NCBI GenBank assembly: GCA_018055865.1 | Contig: JAGPGR010000022.1 | Location: 1 to 13,168, forward strand | Direction: 5' to 3' | Source: Paludibacteraceae bacterium | GTDB lineage: Bacteria > Bacteroidota > Bacteroidia > Bacteroidales > Paludibacteraceae | DNA: 13,168 nt | Shown: positions 6,316 to 13,168 of the stretch, in pieces | Layout of the letters: each line of letters starts with the position of its first letter | Numbering within the stretch: position 1 is the stretch's first letter | The notes under the pieces: model-generated | What the model was told of the DNA's origin: nothing | Database searches by the model: none | What the model saw: the letters and a program-made list of their open reading frames with translations, nothing else | Translations under genes and position numbers: made by a program

Positions 6316-8919
6316 TTATAACCGCATCAAATCCATCGCTTTATCCAGTCCATCCGGATTTTTACCTCCTGCAGTTGCAAAGTGCGGTTGTCCGCCGCCG
6401 CCGCCGTGAATGAATTTGGCAGCTTCGCGGGTAATATTCACTGCATTGTGTCCTTGTGCCACCAAATCGTCAGAAAGCAGAACCGTTAATGATGGTTTCC
6501 CGTCAAAAATACTACCGATAGCCACAAATAGTTGATTACCAACTACATTCTTAATTTGGAATGCCAGCGTTTTGACGGCATCCGTTGGCAGTTCGGTGCG
6601 GAAACGGATTGTTTTCACACCGTTTTCTTCCTTTGCTTCAGCTATGAGTTTGTCACGAAGCGCAAAAATACGCTCGTGCATTATGTTCTCCATCTGTTTT
6701 TTCAGGTCGCTGTTTTCTTCTATTGTTTTGTGAATAGCTTTAGTCAGATCGGGCGTATTATTGAATAGCTCTTTGGCCGAGAATAATGTGTCTTGTACGT
6801 TGTTTATCAGGTCTTCCACTGCTTTGCCTGTGATAGCCTCAATTCGGCGTATTCCGGCTGCTATTGAACTCTCGGCTACTATTTTCACCATTCCTATTTC
6901 ACCGGTAGCATGTACATGCGTGCCTCCGCAAAGTTCTACTGAGTTGCCAAACTGAATGACCCGAACCGTTTCGCCGTATTTTTCTCCGAAAAGAGCCATA
7001 GCGCCCATAGCCTGAGCTTCAGCAATCGGAGTTTCGCGCATTTCATGAAGCGGATAGTTGGCCAGTATTCTCCTATTGGCAATTTTTTCCACTTCACGGA
7101 TTTCTTCACGGGTCATTTTCTGGAAATGCGAAAAATCGAAACGAAGACTATCCGGGCTTACATAAGAACCTTTTTGCTCCACATGATTTCCCAATACTTC
7201 GCGCAATGCTTCGTGGAGCAAGTGAGTAGCGGAGTGATTTCTGGCAGTTGCCAGGCGGTTTTCTATATTGATTTGTACTTTGAAAGTTGCTGTGACATCC
7301 TTCGGGAGTGTGTTTGAGAGATGAACCGAAAGATTATTTTCTTTTTTGGTGTCGAAAATTTCTATTTTTTCATCTTCGGTAGTCAGAATACCCGAGTCGC
7401 CCACTTGTCCTCCCATTTCGGCGTAGAATGGAGTTTGAGTAAGCACCAGCTGGTAGTACGATTTGTTTTTCTGACTCACTTTGCGGTATCGGATTATTTC
7501 AGCTTCGCATTCTGTCATATCGTATCCCACAAATACGCTGTCGCCCTCGCGTATCGACACCCAGTCGCCGGTTTCAACGACAGCGGCATTGCGCGCCCGT
7601 TCTTTCTGTTTTTGCATTTCCAGGTTAAAGGTATCGATATTTACGGTCATAGAGTGCTCTCGAAGAATGAGTTCCGTTAAATCAAGCGGAAATCCGAATG
7701 TATCGTAAAGTGTAAAGGCATCAACGCCCGAAATCTCTGTTTTACCGGCTTTATCTGCATCAAGTATCAGCTTGTCCAGCAGCCTGATTCCTGTTTCCAG
7801 CGTACGCAAAAAAGATTCTTCTTCCTCTTTTATCACCTTTTCAATCAGCGTTTTCTGAGTAATTAATTCCGGGTAGGCGCTTCCCATCACTTCGCCAAGT
7901 ACCTGAATAAGCCGGTACATAAATGCATGACGCTGCCCGAGGAACGTATAGCCGTATCGCACTGCGCGCCGCAGAATCCGGCGGATTACATACCCGGCTT
8001 TGGCATTGGATGGTAGTTGTCCGTCGGTAATGGAAAAAGAGATAGTTCGGATGTGATCGGCTATCACGCGCATGGCCACATCGGTTTTTTCGTTTTCTTC
8101 GTAGGTATGATTCGTAATTTTTCCTATTTCTCTGATTATTGGCTGAAAAATATCGGTATCGTAGTTGGAGAGTTTTCCCTGAAGAGCCATACAAAGCCTT
8201 TCAAATCCCATTCCCGTGTCAATCACTTTAGCAGGCAGAGGTTCCAGCGAACCGTCGGCTTTGCGGTTGTACTGCATGAATACATTATTCCAGATTTCTA
8301 TCACCTGAGGATGGCTTGCATTTACATACGTGAGTCCATCCACTTTAGCGCGTTCGGCTTCCGGCCGGATATCGATATGAATTTCCGAACAGGGTCCGCA
8401 GGGTCCTGTATCACCCATTTCCCAGAAATTATCTTTTTTATTTCCGTTGATTATTCGATTCTGAGGCAGAAATTGTCTCCATATTTGAGCCGCTTCATCG
8501 TCGCGTTCGAGTCCTTCGGCCGCCGAACCTTCAAAAACAGTCACATACAAGCGGTCTTTGTCCAGTTTGAGTACTTCAGTGAGGTATTCCCAGGCCCAGG
8601 TAATGGCTTCTTTTTTGAAATAATCGCCAAATGACCAGTTACCCAGCATCTCGAACATGGTGTGGTGGTACGTGTCGTGCCCCACTTCTTCCAGGTCGTT
8701 GTGCTTGCCGCTTACCCGCAGGCATTTCTGCGAGTCGGCTACGCGGGGATATTTAACGGGATCATTGCCCAGAATGATATTCTTGAATTGGTTCATTCCC
8801 GCATTGGTAAACATCAGTGTAGGGTCATCCTTGATTACCATGGGAGCGGAGGGCACAATTTTGTGGTCTTTAGAAGCAAAAAAGTCTAAAAATGATTGTC
8901 TGATCTCTTGTGAAGTCAT
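6316..8919 (-). CDS. alaS: Alanyl-tRNA synthetase
   Basis: This cytoplasmic class II synthetase charges tRNA-Ala and hydrolyses mischarged Ser/Gly-tRNA-Ala. The 867 residues are full length for the family. The N-terminal catalytic domain shows [27 protein letters not shown] (86-102) and [13 protein letters not shown] (169-181). A tRNA-recognition helical region follows (around 290-330, ending [12 protein letters not shown]). The editing domain has the zinc ligands H562 and H566 (HSATH) and C664 and H668 (CGGTH). The C-terminal domain ends with a glycine run G839-G843, followed by QPHFATAGG. Nothing is missing. It is divergent from the M23 peptidase gene, with a promoter box at 9007-9014 giving a leader of roughly 80 bases. 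Confidence 0.98.
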   Translation of the reverse strand: MTSQEIRQSFLDFFASKDHKIVPSAPMVIKDDPTLMFTNAGMNQFKNIILGNDPVKYPRVADSQKCLRVSGKHNDLEEVGHDTYHHTMFEMLGNWSFGDYFKKEAITWAWEYLTEVLKLDKDRLYVTVFEGSAAEGLERDDEAAQIWRQFLPQNRIINGNKKDNFWEMGDTGPCGPCSEIHIDIRPEAERAKVDGLTYVNASHPQVIEIWNNVFMQYNRKADGSLEPLPAKVIDTGMGFERLCMALQGKLSNYDTDIFQPIIREIGKITNHTYEENEKTDVAMRVIADHIRTISFSITDGQLPSNAKAGYVIRRILRRAVRYGYTFLGQRHAFMYRLIQVLGEVMGSAYPELITQKTLIEKVIKEEEESFLRTLETGIRLLDKLILDADKAGKTEISGVDAFTLYDTFGFPLDLTELILREHSMTVNIDTFNLEMQKQKERARNAAVVETGDWVSIREGDSVFVGYDMTECEAEIIRYRKVSQKNKSYYQLVLTQTPFYAEMGGQVGDSGILTTEDEKIEIFDTKKENNLSVHLSNTLPKDVTATFKVQINIENRLATARNHSATHLLHEALREVLGNHVEQKGSYVSPDSLRFDFSHFQKMTREEIREVEKIANRRILANYPLHEMRETPIAEAQAMGAMALFGEKYGETVRVIQFGNSVELCGGTHVHATGEIGMVKIVAESSIAAGIRRIEAITGKAVEDLINNVQDTLFSAKELFNNTPDLTKAIHKTIEENSDLKKQMENIMHERIFALRDKLIAEAKEENGVKTIRFRTELPTDAVKTLAFQIKNVVGNQLFVAIGSIFDGKPSLTVLLSDDLVAQGHNAVNITREAAKFIHGGGGGQPHFATAGGKNPDGLDKAMDLMRL

Positions 8920-9006
8920 CGTTAAGTTAATTAGTTAAACAGGGTAGTAAGTGAACAGATATTCAGTTATATTTGCCACACCTTAATATTTTTTCAATTT
9001 AATCTG

Positions 9007-9014
9007 CAAAAGTA
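9007..9014 (-). promoter_or_regulatory. Candidate -7 promoter box of alaS
   Basis: The minus strand reads TACTTTTG, an exact TAnnTTTG match 87 bases upstream of the alaS ATG. A TTG lies about 23 bases further upstream on that strand (9038-9040), a weak -33 candidate. Confidence 0.5.
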
Positions 9015-9026
9015 CTTCAAAATTAT

Positions 9027-9034
9027 TACTTTTG
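9027..9034 (+). promoter_or_regulatory. Candidate -7 promoter box of the M23-murI-glycosyltransferase cluster
   Basis: TACTTTTG is an exact TAnnTTTG match 91 bases upstream of the M23 ATG. No clear -33 TTTG precedes it at the usual spacing. It is the mirror image of the alaS box. Confidence 0.5.
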
Positions 9035-9125
9035 CATCAACATTTAGGTAAAAATCAGCATTTGAAGATGAATTTAGCCTCTTTGAATTGTTCTTAAGTT
9101 CTATTCATTTACCCTGAATACGTGT

Positions 9126-10094
9126 ATGGCAAAGAAAAAGTTTTATTTTAACCCGGAAACAGTTGATTACGAAGAGATTCAGATTACTTTTTCTCTCCGT
9201 TTGAGACAAATTCTGTTGCATACGCTTTCGGGTATTCTACTGGGAGTGGCCTTTTTTTTCCTTTTTGTTTCAATCATCAAATCGCCCAAAGAAAAGCAAC
9301 TGACCATGGAAAAAAACAAAATGGAAGGTCAGTACAAGGCATTACAGGGACAAATGAAAGAATTTCAGGGAATCCTGACCGATTTACAGGAGCGGGATGA
9401 CAATTTGTATCGGGTTATATTTCAGGCAGATCCGATACCATATCAGTCCAGGTACGCCGCTTCGCACAATATGGAGTATTACGATGAACTGATGAAAATG
9501 ACCAACTCTCAGATTGTGGTCAAAACGACAGAAAAGTTGAATGAATTGAAGAAGCAACTCTACGTCCAGTCACGGTCGTATGATGAGATAGTTCAACTGG
9601 CTCAGAATCATGAAAATATGCTCCAATGCATTCCCGCCATTCAGCCGGTGGCCAATAAAGACCTCAAGCGGGTAGCTTCAGGCTGGGGTTATCGTTTCGA
9701 TCCCATATATCACACCAGGCGATTTCACGAAGGTATGGACTTTACGGCCCCTACGGGTACCGATATTTTCGCTACCGGAAACGGAACAATTTCCGAAGCC
9801 GGATGGCAGCAGGGTTACGGAAACAGCGTAAAGATAGATCATGGATTCGGCTATGAAACTTTTTATGCTCACATGTCTGAAATTAATGTGTCTGTTGGTC
9901 AGCCGGTTACAAGAGGCGAGATAATCGGTCTTGTAGGCAATACCGGCAAATCTACCGGTCCTCATCTTCATTACGAAGTGCATTATAAAGGGCAAGTGAT
10001 GAATCCTCAGAATTATTACTTTCTGGATCTTACGCCCGAGGAATACGATCGGATGGTGCAGCTGAGTCAGAATGCAGGTCAGACTTTTGATTAG
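9126..10094 (+). CDS. Membrane-anchored M23 family metallopeptidase
   Basis: This is a zinc peptidase of the LytM/lysostaphin fold, likely cutting or regulating cutting of peptidoglycan cross-links in the periplasm. Of 322 residues, about 27-50 form one membrane segment (a signal anchor with no evident cleavage site). Residues 55-95 and 130-165 are charged and probably coiled-coil. The M23 domain occupies about 185-295: H201 and D205 (HxxxD in FHEGMDF), H249 in FYAHMS and H280/H282 (GPHLHYEV) give the full zinc and catalytic set, so it should be active rather than a degenerate EnvC-type activator. The start ATG is the only good one and has a promoter box upstream. The next gene, murI, follows after 14 bases, pointing to a shared cell-wall transcript. 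Confidence 0.93.
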   Translation: MAKKKFYFNPETVDYEEIQITFSLRLRQILLHTLSGILLGVAFFFLFVSIIKSPKEKQLTMEKNKMEGQYKALQGQMKEFQGILTDLQERDDNLYRVIFQADPIPYQSRYAASHNMEYYDELMKMTNSQIVVKTTEKLNELKKQLYVQSRSYDEIVQLAQNHENMLQCIPAIQPVANKDLKRVASGWGYRFDPIYHTRRFHEGMDFTAPTGTDIFATGNGTISEAGWQQGYGNSVKIDHGFGYETFYAHMSEINVSVGQPVTRGEIIGLVGNTGKSTGPHLHYEVHYKGQVMNPQNYYFLDLTPEEYDRMVQLSQNAGQTFD

Positions 10095-10108
10095 TTTTTT
10101 CCCTAAAA

Positions 10109-10987
10109 ATGAATAATAATATGAATGCTCCGATGCTTTCTTTAACATCTCCGTGGGGCAAGGGGCCGGCTCCGATTGGTATTTTCGATTCCGGATATGG
10201 CGGTCTTACTATTCTGAATGAAATCAGAAGAGAGCTGCCGGAGTATGATTTTTTATATTTGGGAGATAATGCACGCACACCCTACGGAACCCGCTCATTC
10301 GATGTGGTTTACAAGTTTACCCTTCAGTGTGTGGAATATTTGTTCTCTCAGGGATGCCATTTGATTATTCTGGCCTGCAATACGGCCTCAGCCAAGGCCT
10401 TACGCACCATTCAGCAAAATGTACTGCCAAACACAGATCCTTTAAGGCGTGTTTTGGGCGTAATTCGACCTACTGTAGAGGCGGTTGGGAAAATGACAGT
10501 GACAAATCATATAGGGCTGTTTGCCACGAGCGGCACTGTCCTGTCCAACTCTTATCCGCTCGAAATTCGCAAAATTTATCCTGACGTGCGGGTAGTTTCG
10601 GAAGCCTGTCCGATGTGGGTTCCGCTTATCGAAAATAATGAATATCTTAGCCCGGGAGCCGATTATTTTGTCAGAAAACACGCTCACAATCTGATGAAAG
10701 CGGATAACGCCATTGATACCATTATTTTGGGTTGCACGCATTATCCCTTGCTGAAAGGAAAAATAGAAAAAGAACTTCCCGATCATGTAAGCGTAATTTC
10801 GCAGGGCGAAATTGTAGCCCGAAGTCTGGCCGATTATCTGCTTCGACATCCCGAGATGGATCAAAAATGTTCGAAAAACAGTTCCTGCCGTTACCTTACT
10901 ACCGAAAATCCGGGAAAATTTTCATCATCTGCTTCCATTTTTTTGTCGGACGAAATCCGCGCCCAACACGTGGAAGTCGAAGTGTGA
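10109..10987 (+). CDS. murI: Glutamate racemase
   Basis: MurI converts L-glutamate to the D-glutamate used in peptidoglycan stem peptides, in the cytoplasm without a cofactor. The 292 residues carry both catalytic cysteines: C90 in ACNTAS and C209 in GCTHYP. They also carry the substrate-binding DSGYGG (D27, S28) and the LGDNARTPYG segment. In-frame ATGs at 10109, 10121 and 10133 are all possible starts; I keep the first, which lies 14 bases after the M23 stop. The roughly 40-residue Ser/Cys-containing tail looks like that of Bacteroidota homologues. The placement between an envelope peptidase and a glycosyltransferase fits a peptidoglycan role. Confidence 0.96.
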   Translation: MNNNMNAPMLSLTSPWGKGPAPIGIFDSGYGGLTILNEIRRELPEYDFLYLGDNARTPYGTRSFDVVYKFTLQCVEYLFSQGCHLIILACNTASAKALRTIQQNVLPNTDPLRRVLGVIRPTVEAVGKMTVTNHIGLFATSGTVLSNSYPLEIRKIYPDVRVVSEACPMWVPLIENNEYLSPGADYFVRKHAHNLMKADNAIDTIILGCTHYPLLKGKIEKELPDHVSVISQGEIVARSLADYLLRHPEMDQKCSKNSSCRYLTTENPGKFSSSASIFLSDEIRAQHVEVEV

Positions 10988-11016
10988 TTTTTATACATTT
11001 GGAAATAATACCGGAA

Positions 11017-12108
11017 ATGACAGTAGTCCTGATTTCTCTTATTGTACTTTTTTTGTATGCAGTATTGATAATCAGTTTTATCAAGGGTTGGTCCGCTATT
11101 CCCGATTATGAGGCTGAAAATGAGGATAATCGGATTCATGTCACCATACTCACTGCTTGTAAAAACGAATCAGCGCATCTTCCGGCTCTTTTACAGGCAA
11201 TAAACCACCAAACTTACCGCAATTTTCAGTGCATCGTGATCGACGATCACTCAACTGATGGCACTTGGGAATATCTCAATGAAGCTGTTACTGTATTCCC
11301 TCAGCTTAAACAGCTGAAAAACAAAGGAATTGGGAAAAAGGAAGCGATTAAAACAGGTATAGAGCAAACGAATTCCCGATTGATTATTACGCTTGATGCC
11401 GATTGCATCCCGTCACCGGATTGGCTGTCGACAATCGTTACGTTTTTCCATAAAGAATTTACCGATTTGGTCATTTGTCCTGTTAGAATGACTTCTGATG
11501 GAAGTTTTTTGCAGGATTTTCAGCAGTTCGAATTTGCTGCCCTGATAGCAAGCGGAGCAGGAGCTGCCGGTGTCGGAATGCCTATTTTATGCAACGGTGC
11601 CAATCTGGCTTTTCGCAGGCAAGCCTGGCTCAATAATGCTGATAATCTGCACTTTGAAGAACCGGGCGGCGATGACATTTTTCTGCTTCAGAGCATTAAA
11701 AAAAGTGGAGGACCTGTCCGGTTTCTTAAATCGAAAGCTGCAATGGTGGAAACAGCTCCCAAAAAGACACTCTGGGAATTTATCCGCCAACGCCGCAGGT
11801 GGGCGGGTAAAAAAGCTGCTTATGCCGACTGGCAGCTGGCTGCAACGGCTCTTATTGTTTTTCTGGCTAGTTTTACCATACTTTTCAATTTTATGCTGGC
11901 AATTTCAGATCCAGCCCGGCTTGCTCTGACAAGCTGCTTGTTTTTAATGAAATGGATGATAGACCTTTCTTTTTTTATGAGGATAAAAGATTTCTTTGAT
12001 TTGAAAAAAGTGGACGGAAACAGCCTGGTGTTTTCTTTGTTTTATCCTTTATACATTGTGTTTACCGCAATTTTTTCGCTCACCGGAAAAAGAAGAAGCA
12101 TATGGTAG
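11017..12108 (+). CDS. Membrane-bound family-2 glycosyltransferase
   Basis: This is a GT-A fold transferase acting at the inner membrane, adding sugars to a lipid or polysaccharide acceptor. I start it at ATG 11017 (363 residues). The frame stays open further upstream inside murI, but that part reads as out-of-frame murI. There is a membrane anchor at 1-22. The catalytic domain has VIDDHSTDGT (74-83), the metal-binding DAD at 127-129 (LDADCIP), GGDD at 217-220 and a QxxRW motif at 258-262 (RQRRRW). Three more hydrophobic segments follow at about 274-296, 300-320 and 336-355. QxxRW with trailing membrane helices is typical of processive or polysaccharide-type GT2 enzymes. Donor and acceptor cannot be named. 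It follows murI by 29 bases, and its stop is four bases from that of the convergent lipoprotein gene, with no terminator hairpin visible between. Confidence 0.87.
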   Translation: MTVVLISLIVLFLYAVLIISFIKGWSAIPDYEAENEDNRIHVTILTACKNESAHLPALLQAINHQTYRNFQCIVIDDHSTDGTWEYLNEAVTVFPQLKQLKNKGIGKKEAIKTGIEQTNSRLIITLDADCIPSPDWLSTIVTFFHKEFTDLVICPVRMTSDGSFLQDFQQFEFAALIASGAGAAGVGMPILCNGANLAFRRQAWLNNADNLHFEEPGGDDIFLLQSIKKSGGPVRFLKSKAAMVETAPKKTLWEFIRQRRRWAGKKAAYADWQLAATALIVFLASFTILFNFMLAISDPARLALTSCLFLMKWMIDLSFFMRIKDFFDLKKVDGNSLVFSLFYPLYIVFTAIFSLTGKRRSIW

Positions 12109-12112
12109 TCGG

Positions 12113-12598
12113 TTAATTTCTCACTATCAGAAAGTTGTTGATGTAGTCGGTTTGATAGCGTTTGAGCGGATGCTTGGATGGGCCTTTTGAAACCCGTCCC
12201 CAGCCGTCGGTGAGGTAAAATTCTGAGCCGCATTCAGGGCAAACAGCATATCCTTCCTGATATTTATCGGGATAAGGTAGAAACATCCCCGTGTAAACCC
12301 GTACTTGGGGGTCAGCTTCGTATGGGCAGGACAAATCGTAGGAATAATAACGGTTGCTCAAATTTTCGTCGTAGCCAACTACCACCAGCACACCTCCGTA
12401 ACCTACCATAAAAGGTGGATAAGCGCGTGGACGTACAAAAATCATCGAATCGTTCAGTACACTCCCGAAGGTTGGGTTATAGGTGAGCATATTCAGACTT
12501 ATCTCTACCGGAGTATCTGGGATAGGCGATTTATATTTGTTTTCGCAGCTGAGGAAAACTGCAAAAACAAGCAGAAATATGTATGTAGCCGGTTTCAA
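12113..12598 (-). CDS. Rieske-like lipoprotein lacking the canonical histidine ligands
   Basis: This small predicted lipoprotein (161 residues) has a hydrophobic N-terminus ending in a lipobox-like FLSC with C18 as the probable lipidated residue. Its C-terminal half looks like a Rieske fold: DLSCPYEAD (C91) takes the place of CxH, CPECGSEFYL (C120, C123) the place of CPxHGSxFd, and SKGPSKHPLKRY (137-148) matches the GPAxxxLxxY ending. Both His ligands are replaced (Y93 and C123), so an ordinary Rieske [2Fe-2S] centre is unlikely. The three cysteines might hold a different metal, form a disulfide or do neither. The start codon is TTG (12598-12596), because a TGA lies two codons upstream in frame and the next ATG would remove the signal. 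It lies 43 bases downstream of the antiporter gene on the same strand and may share its mRNA. Confidence 0.7.
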   Translation of the reverse strand: MKPATYIFLLVFAVFLSCENKYKSPIPDTPVEISLNMLTYNPTFGSVLNDSMIFVRPRAYPPFMVGYGGVLVVVGYDENLSNRYYSYDLSCPYEADPQVRVYTGMFLPYPDKYQEGYAVCPECGSEFYLTDGWGRVSKGPSKHPLKRYQTDYINNFLIVRN

Positions 12599-12641
12599 AA
12601 GTCAGATTTTACAATAAAAACGAATGCATTCCGCTTTTATT

Positions 12642-13168
12642 TTACAACTCCTGTTGAATTAAGAATACCGTATATGCCAGAAAAATGCCAAGCAGCAGCG
12701 CACCTTCCCACCTGTCAATTTTATATCTTTTTCCAACAAACATATACAAAATCAAAATGATGGTACCACCCATCAGCAGCAGCATTTCGCGGTTGAAAGA
12801 AGTTACATAAGTGACCGGATGAATGAGTCCGCTCACCGAAAGTATGAATAGAATATTGAAAATATTCGAACCCACAACATTGCCAATGGCAATATCGCTG
12901 TTCTTTTTTGATGCTGCTACCACCGAAGTGACCAATTCAGGCAGCGAAGTGCCGGCTGCTACAATGGTTAAAGCAATGATTTTTTCGGATATTCCAAAGT
13001 CCAGTGCTATATTTTCGGCTCCGGAAACCACCATTCTGCCTCCCGCAACAAGCAAACTCAATCCAATGACGATGAGAGCCCAGATTTTACCCGTAGTCAT
13101 GGGTTTGGTCTGAATAGCTTCAATATTTTCTTCGTTGGCAGATTGTGTGAACGTATAGTATATGAACG
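12642..13168 (-). CDS. Na+/Ca2+ exchanger-family (CaCA) antiporter, C-terminal half; 5' end outside window
   Basis: This is an inner-membrane cation antiporter of the CaCA superfamily, YrbG-like, exchanging Ca2+ for Na+ or K+/H+. The frame stays open from the stop (12642-12644) to the window edge, giving 174 residues. The internal ATG at 13100 is not the real start, since the 22 residues before it continue the frame as a hydrophilic linker. The second alpha-repeat is intact: GTSLPELVTS (starting near 12953) and IGNVVGSNIFN, with the conserved acidic and asparagine ion-binding residues. Several hydrophobic helices follow. CaCA proteins are two homologous halves of about 150 residues, so the first half lies to the right of the window. 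Confidence 0.9.
   Translation of the reverse strand, partial: FIYYTFTQSANEENIEAIQTKPMTTGKIWALIVIGLSLLVAGGRMVVSGAENIALDFGISEKIIALTIVAAGTSLPELVTSVVAASKKNSDIAIGNVVGSNIFNILFILSVSGLIHPVTYVTSFNREMLLLMGGTIILILYMFVGKRYKIDRWEGALLLGIFLAYTVFLIQQEL

Larger units (their letters stand above)
9006..9035. promoter_or_regulatory. Inverted repeat containing both divergent promoter boxes
   Basis: GCAAAAGTA (9006-9014) and TACTTTTGC (9027-9035) are perfect 9-base inverted repeats around a 12-base spacer. Each arm contains TACTTTTG read outward, a match to the TAnnTTTG -7 consensus, one facing alaS and one facing the M23 gene. The spacer is AT-rich. The repeat could simply be two facing promoters, or a binding site for a dimeric regulator; the sequence alone does not decide. 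Confidence 0.55.

Noticed and set aside
8017..8634. A 205-codon plus-strand open frame inside alaS
   Set aside because: It is antisense to strongly conserved AlaRS catalytic and recognition segments, and its translation has no recognisable domain. It is a shadow of alaS codon use.
9678..10148. A 156-codon minus-strand open frame across the M23 and murI junction
   Set aside because: It is antisense to the M23 zinc motifs and the murI start, with no domain or promoter of its own.
10732..11016. Upstream 95-codon open extension of the glycosyltransferase frame
   Set aside because: It overlaps the conserved GCTHYP end of murI and its translation is basic, low-quality sequence. The membrane anchor that fits the family starts at ATG 11017.
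12305..12760. A 151-codon plus-strand open frame across the lipoprotein and antiporter ends
   Set aside because: It runs antisense through the lipoprotein gene, including its Rieske-like segment, and the intact antiporter C-terminus. The translation resembles nothing I recognise.

Overview
The window looks like chromosomal DNA from an anaerobic, fermentative member of the Bacteroidota, probably the Bacteroidales. The evidence is the FrdC/SdhC b558-type cytochrome followed by flavoprotein and iron-sulfur subunits of the Bacteroides type, promoter-like TAnnTTTG boxes typical of this phylum, AT-rich spacers with few Shine-Dalgarno sites, and the start of an [FeFe]-hydrogenase maturation gene, which implies hydrogen metabolism. 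This placement is inferred from remembered protein families; no search was run.

Layout: (1) 1-1283, minus: hydG, the tyrosine lyase that makes the CO and cyanide ligands of the hydrogenase H-cluster, cut by the left edge. (2) 1518-5357, plus: a three-gene succinate:quinone oxidoreductase / fumarate reductase operon (cytochrome b, flavoprotein, iron-sulfur protein), closed by a strong bidirectional terminator at about 5432-5470. (3) 5488-8919, minus: a secreted SGNH/GDSL hydrolase and, upstream of it, alaS (alanyl-tRNA synthetase). (4) 8920-9125: a divergent control region with two mirror-image promoter boxes. (5) 9126-12108, plus: a tightly packed cell-envelope cluster of a membrane-anchored M23 peptidase, glutamate racemase murI and a membrane family-2 glycosyltransferase. 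(6) 12113-13168, minus: a Rieske-like lipoprotein lacking the usual metal-binding histidines, downstream of the C-terminal half of a Na+/Ca2+ exchanger-family antiporter cut by the right edge.

Most genes are ordinary housekeeping genes. The most unusual feature is the flavoprotein subunit of the fumarate reductase, which carries an extra N-terminal segment of about 98 residues. This segment has no proline, cysteine or aromatic residue other than phenylalanine. It switches from 7-residue to 11-residue periodicity, with lysine recurring at the first position of four successive 11-residue units, like LEA or apolipoprotein amphipathic helices. Other points worth attention are the hairpin-rich spacer between the flavoprotein and iron-sulfur genes, the mirrored divergent promoters at alaS/M23, and the ligand-substituted Rieske-like lipoprotein. 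I see no mobile element, CRISPR array, tRNA or rRNA, and no gene-free stretch longer than 300 bases.
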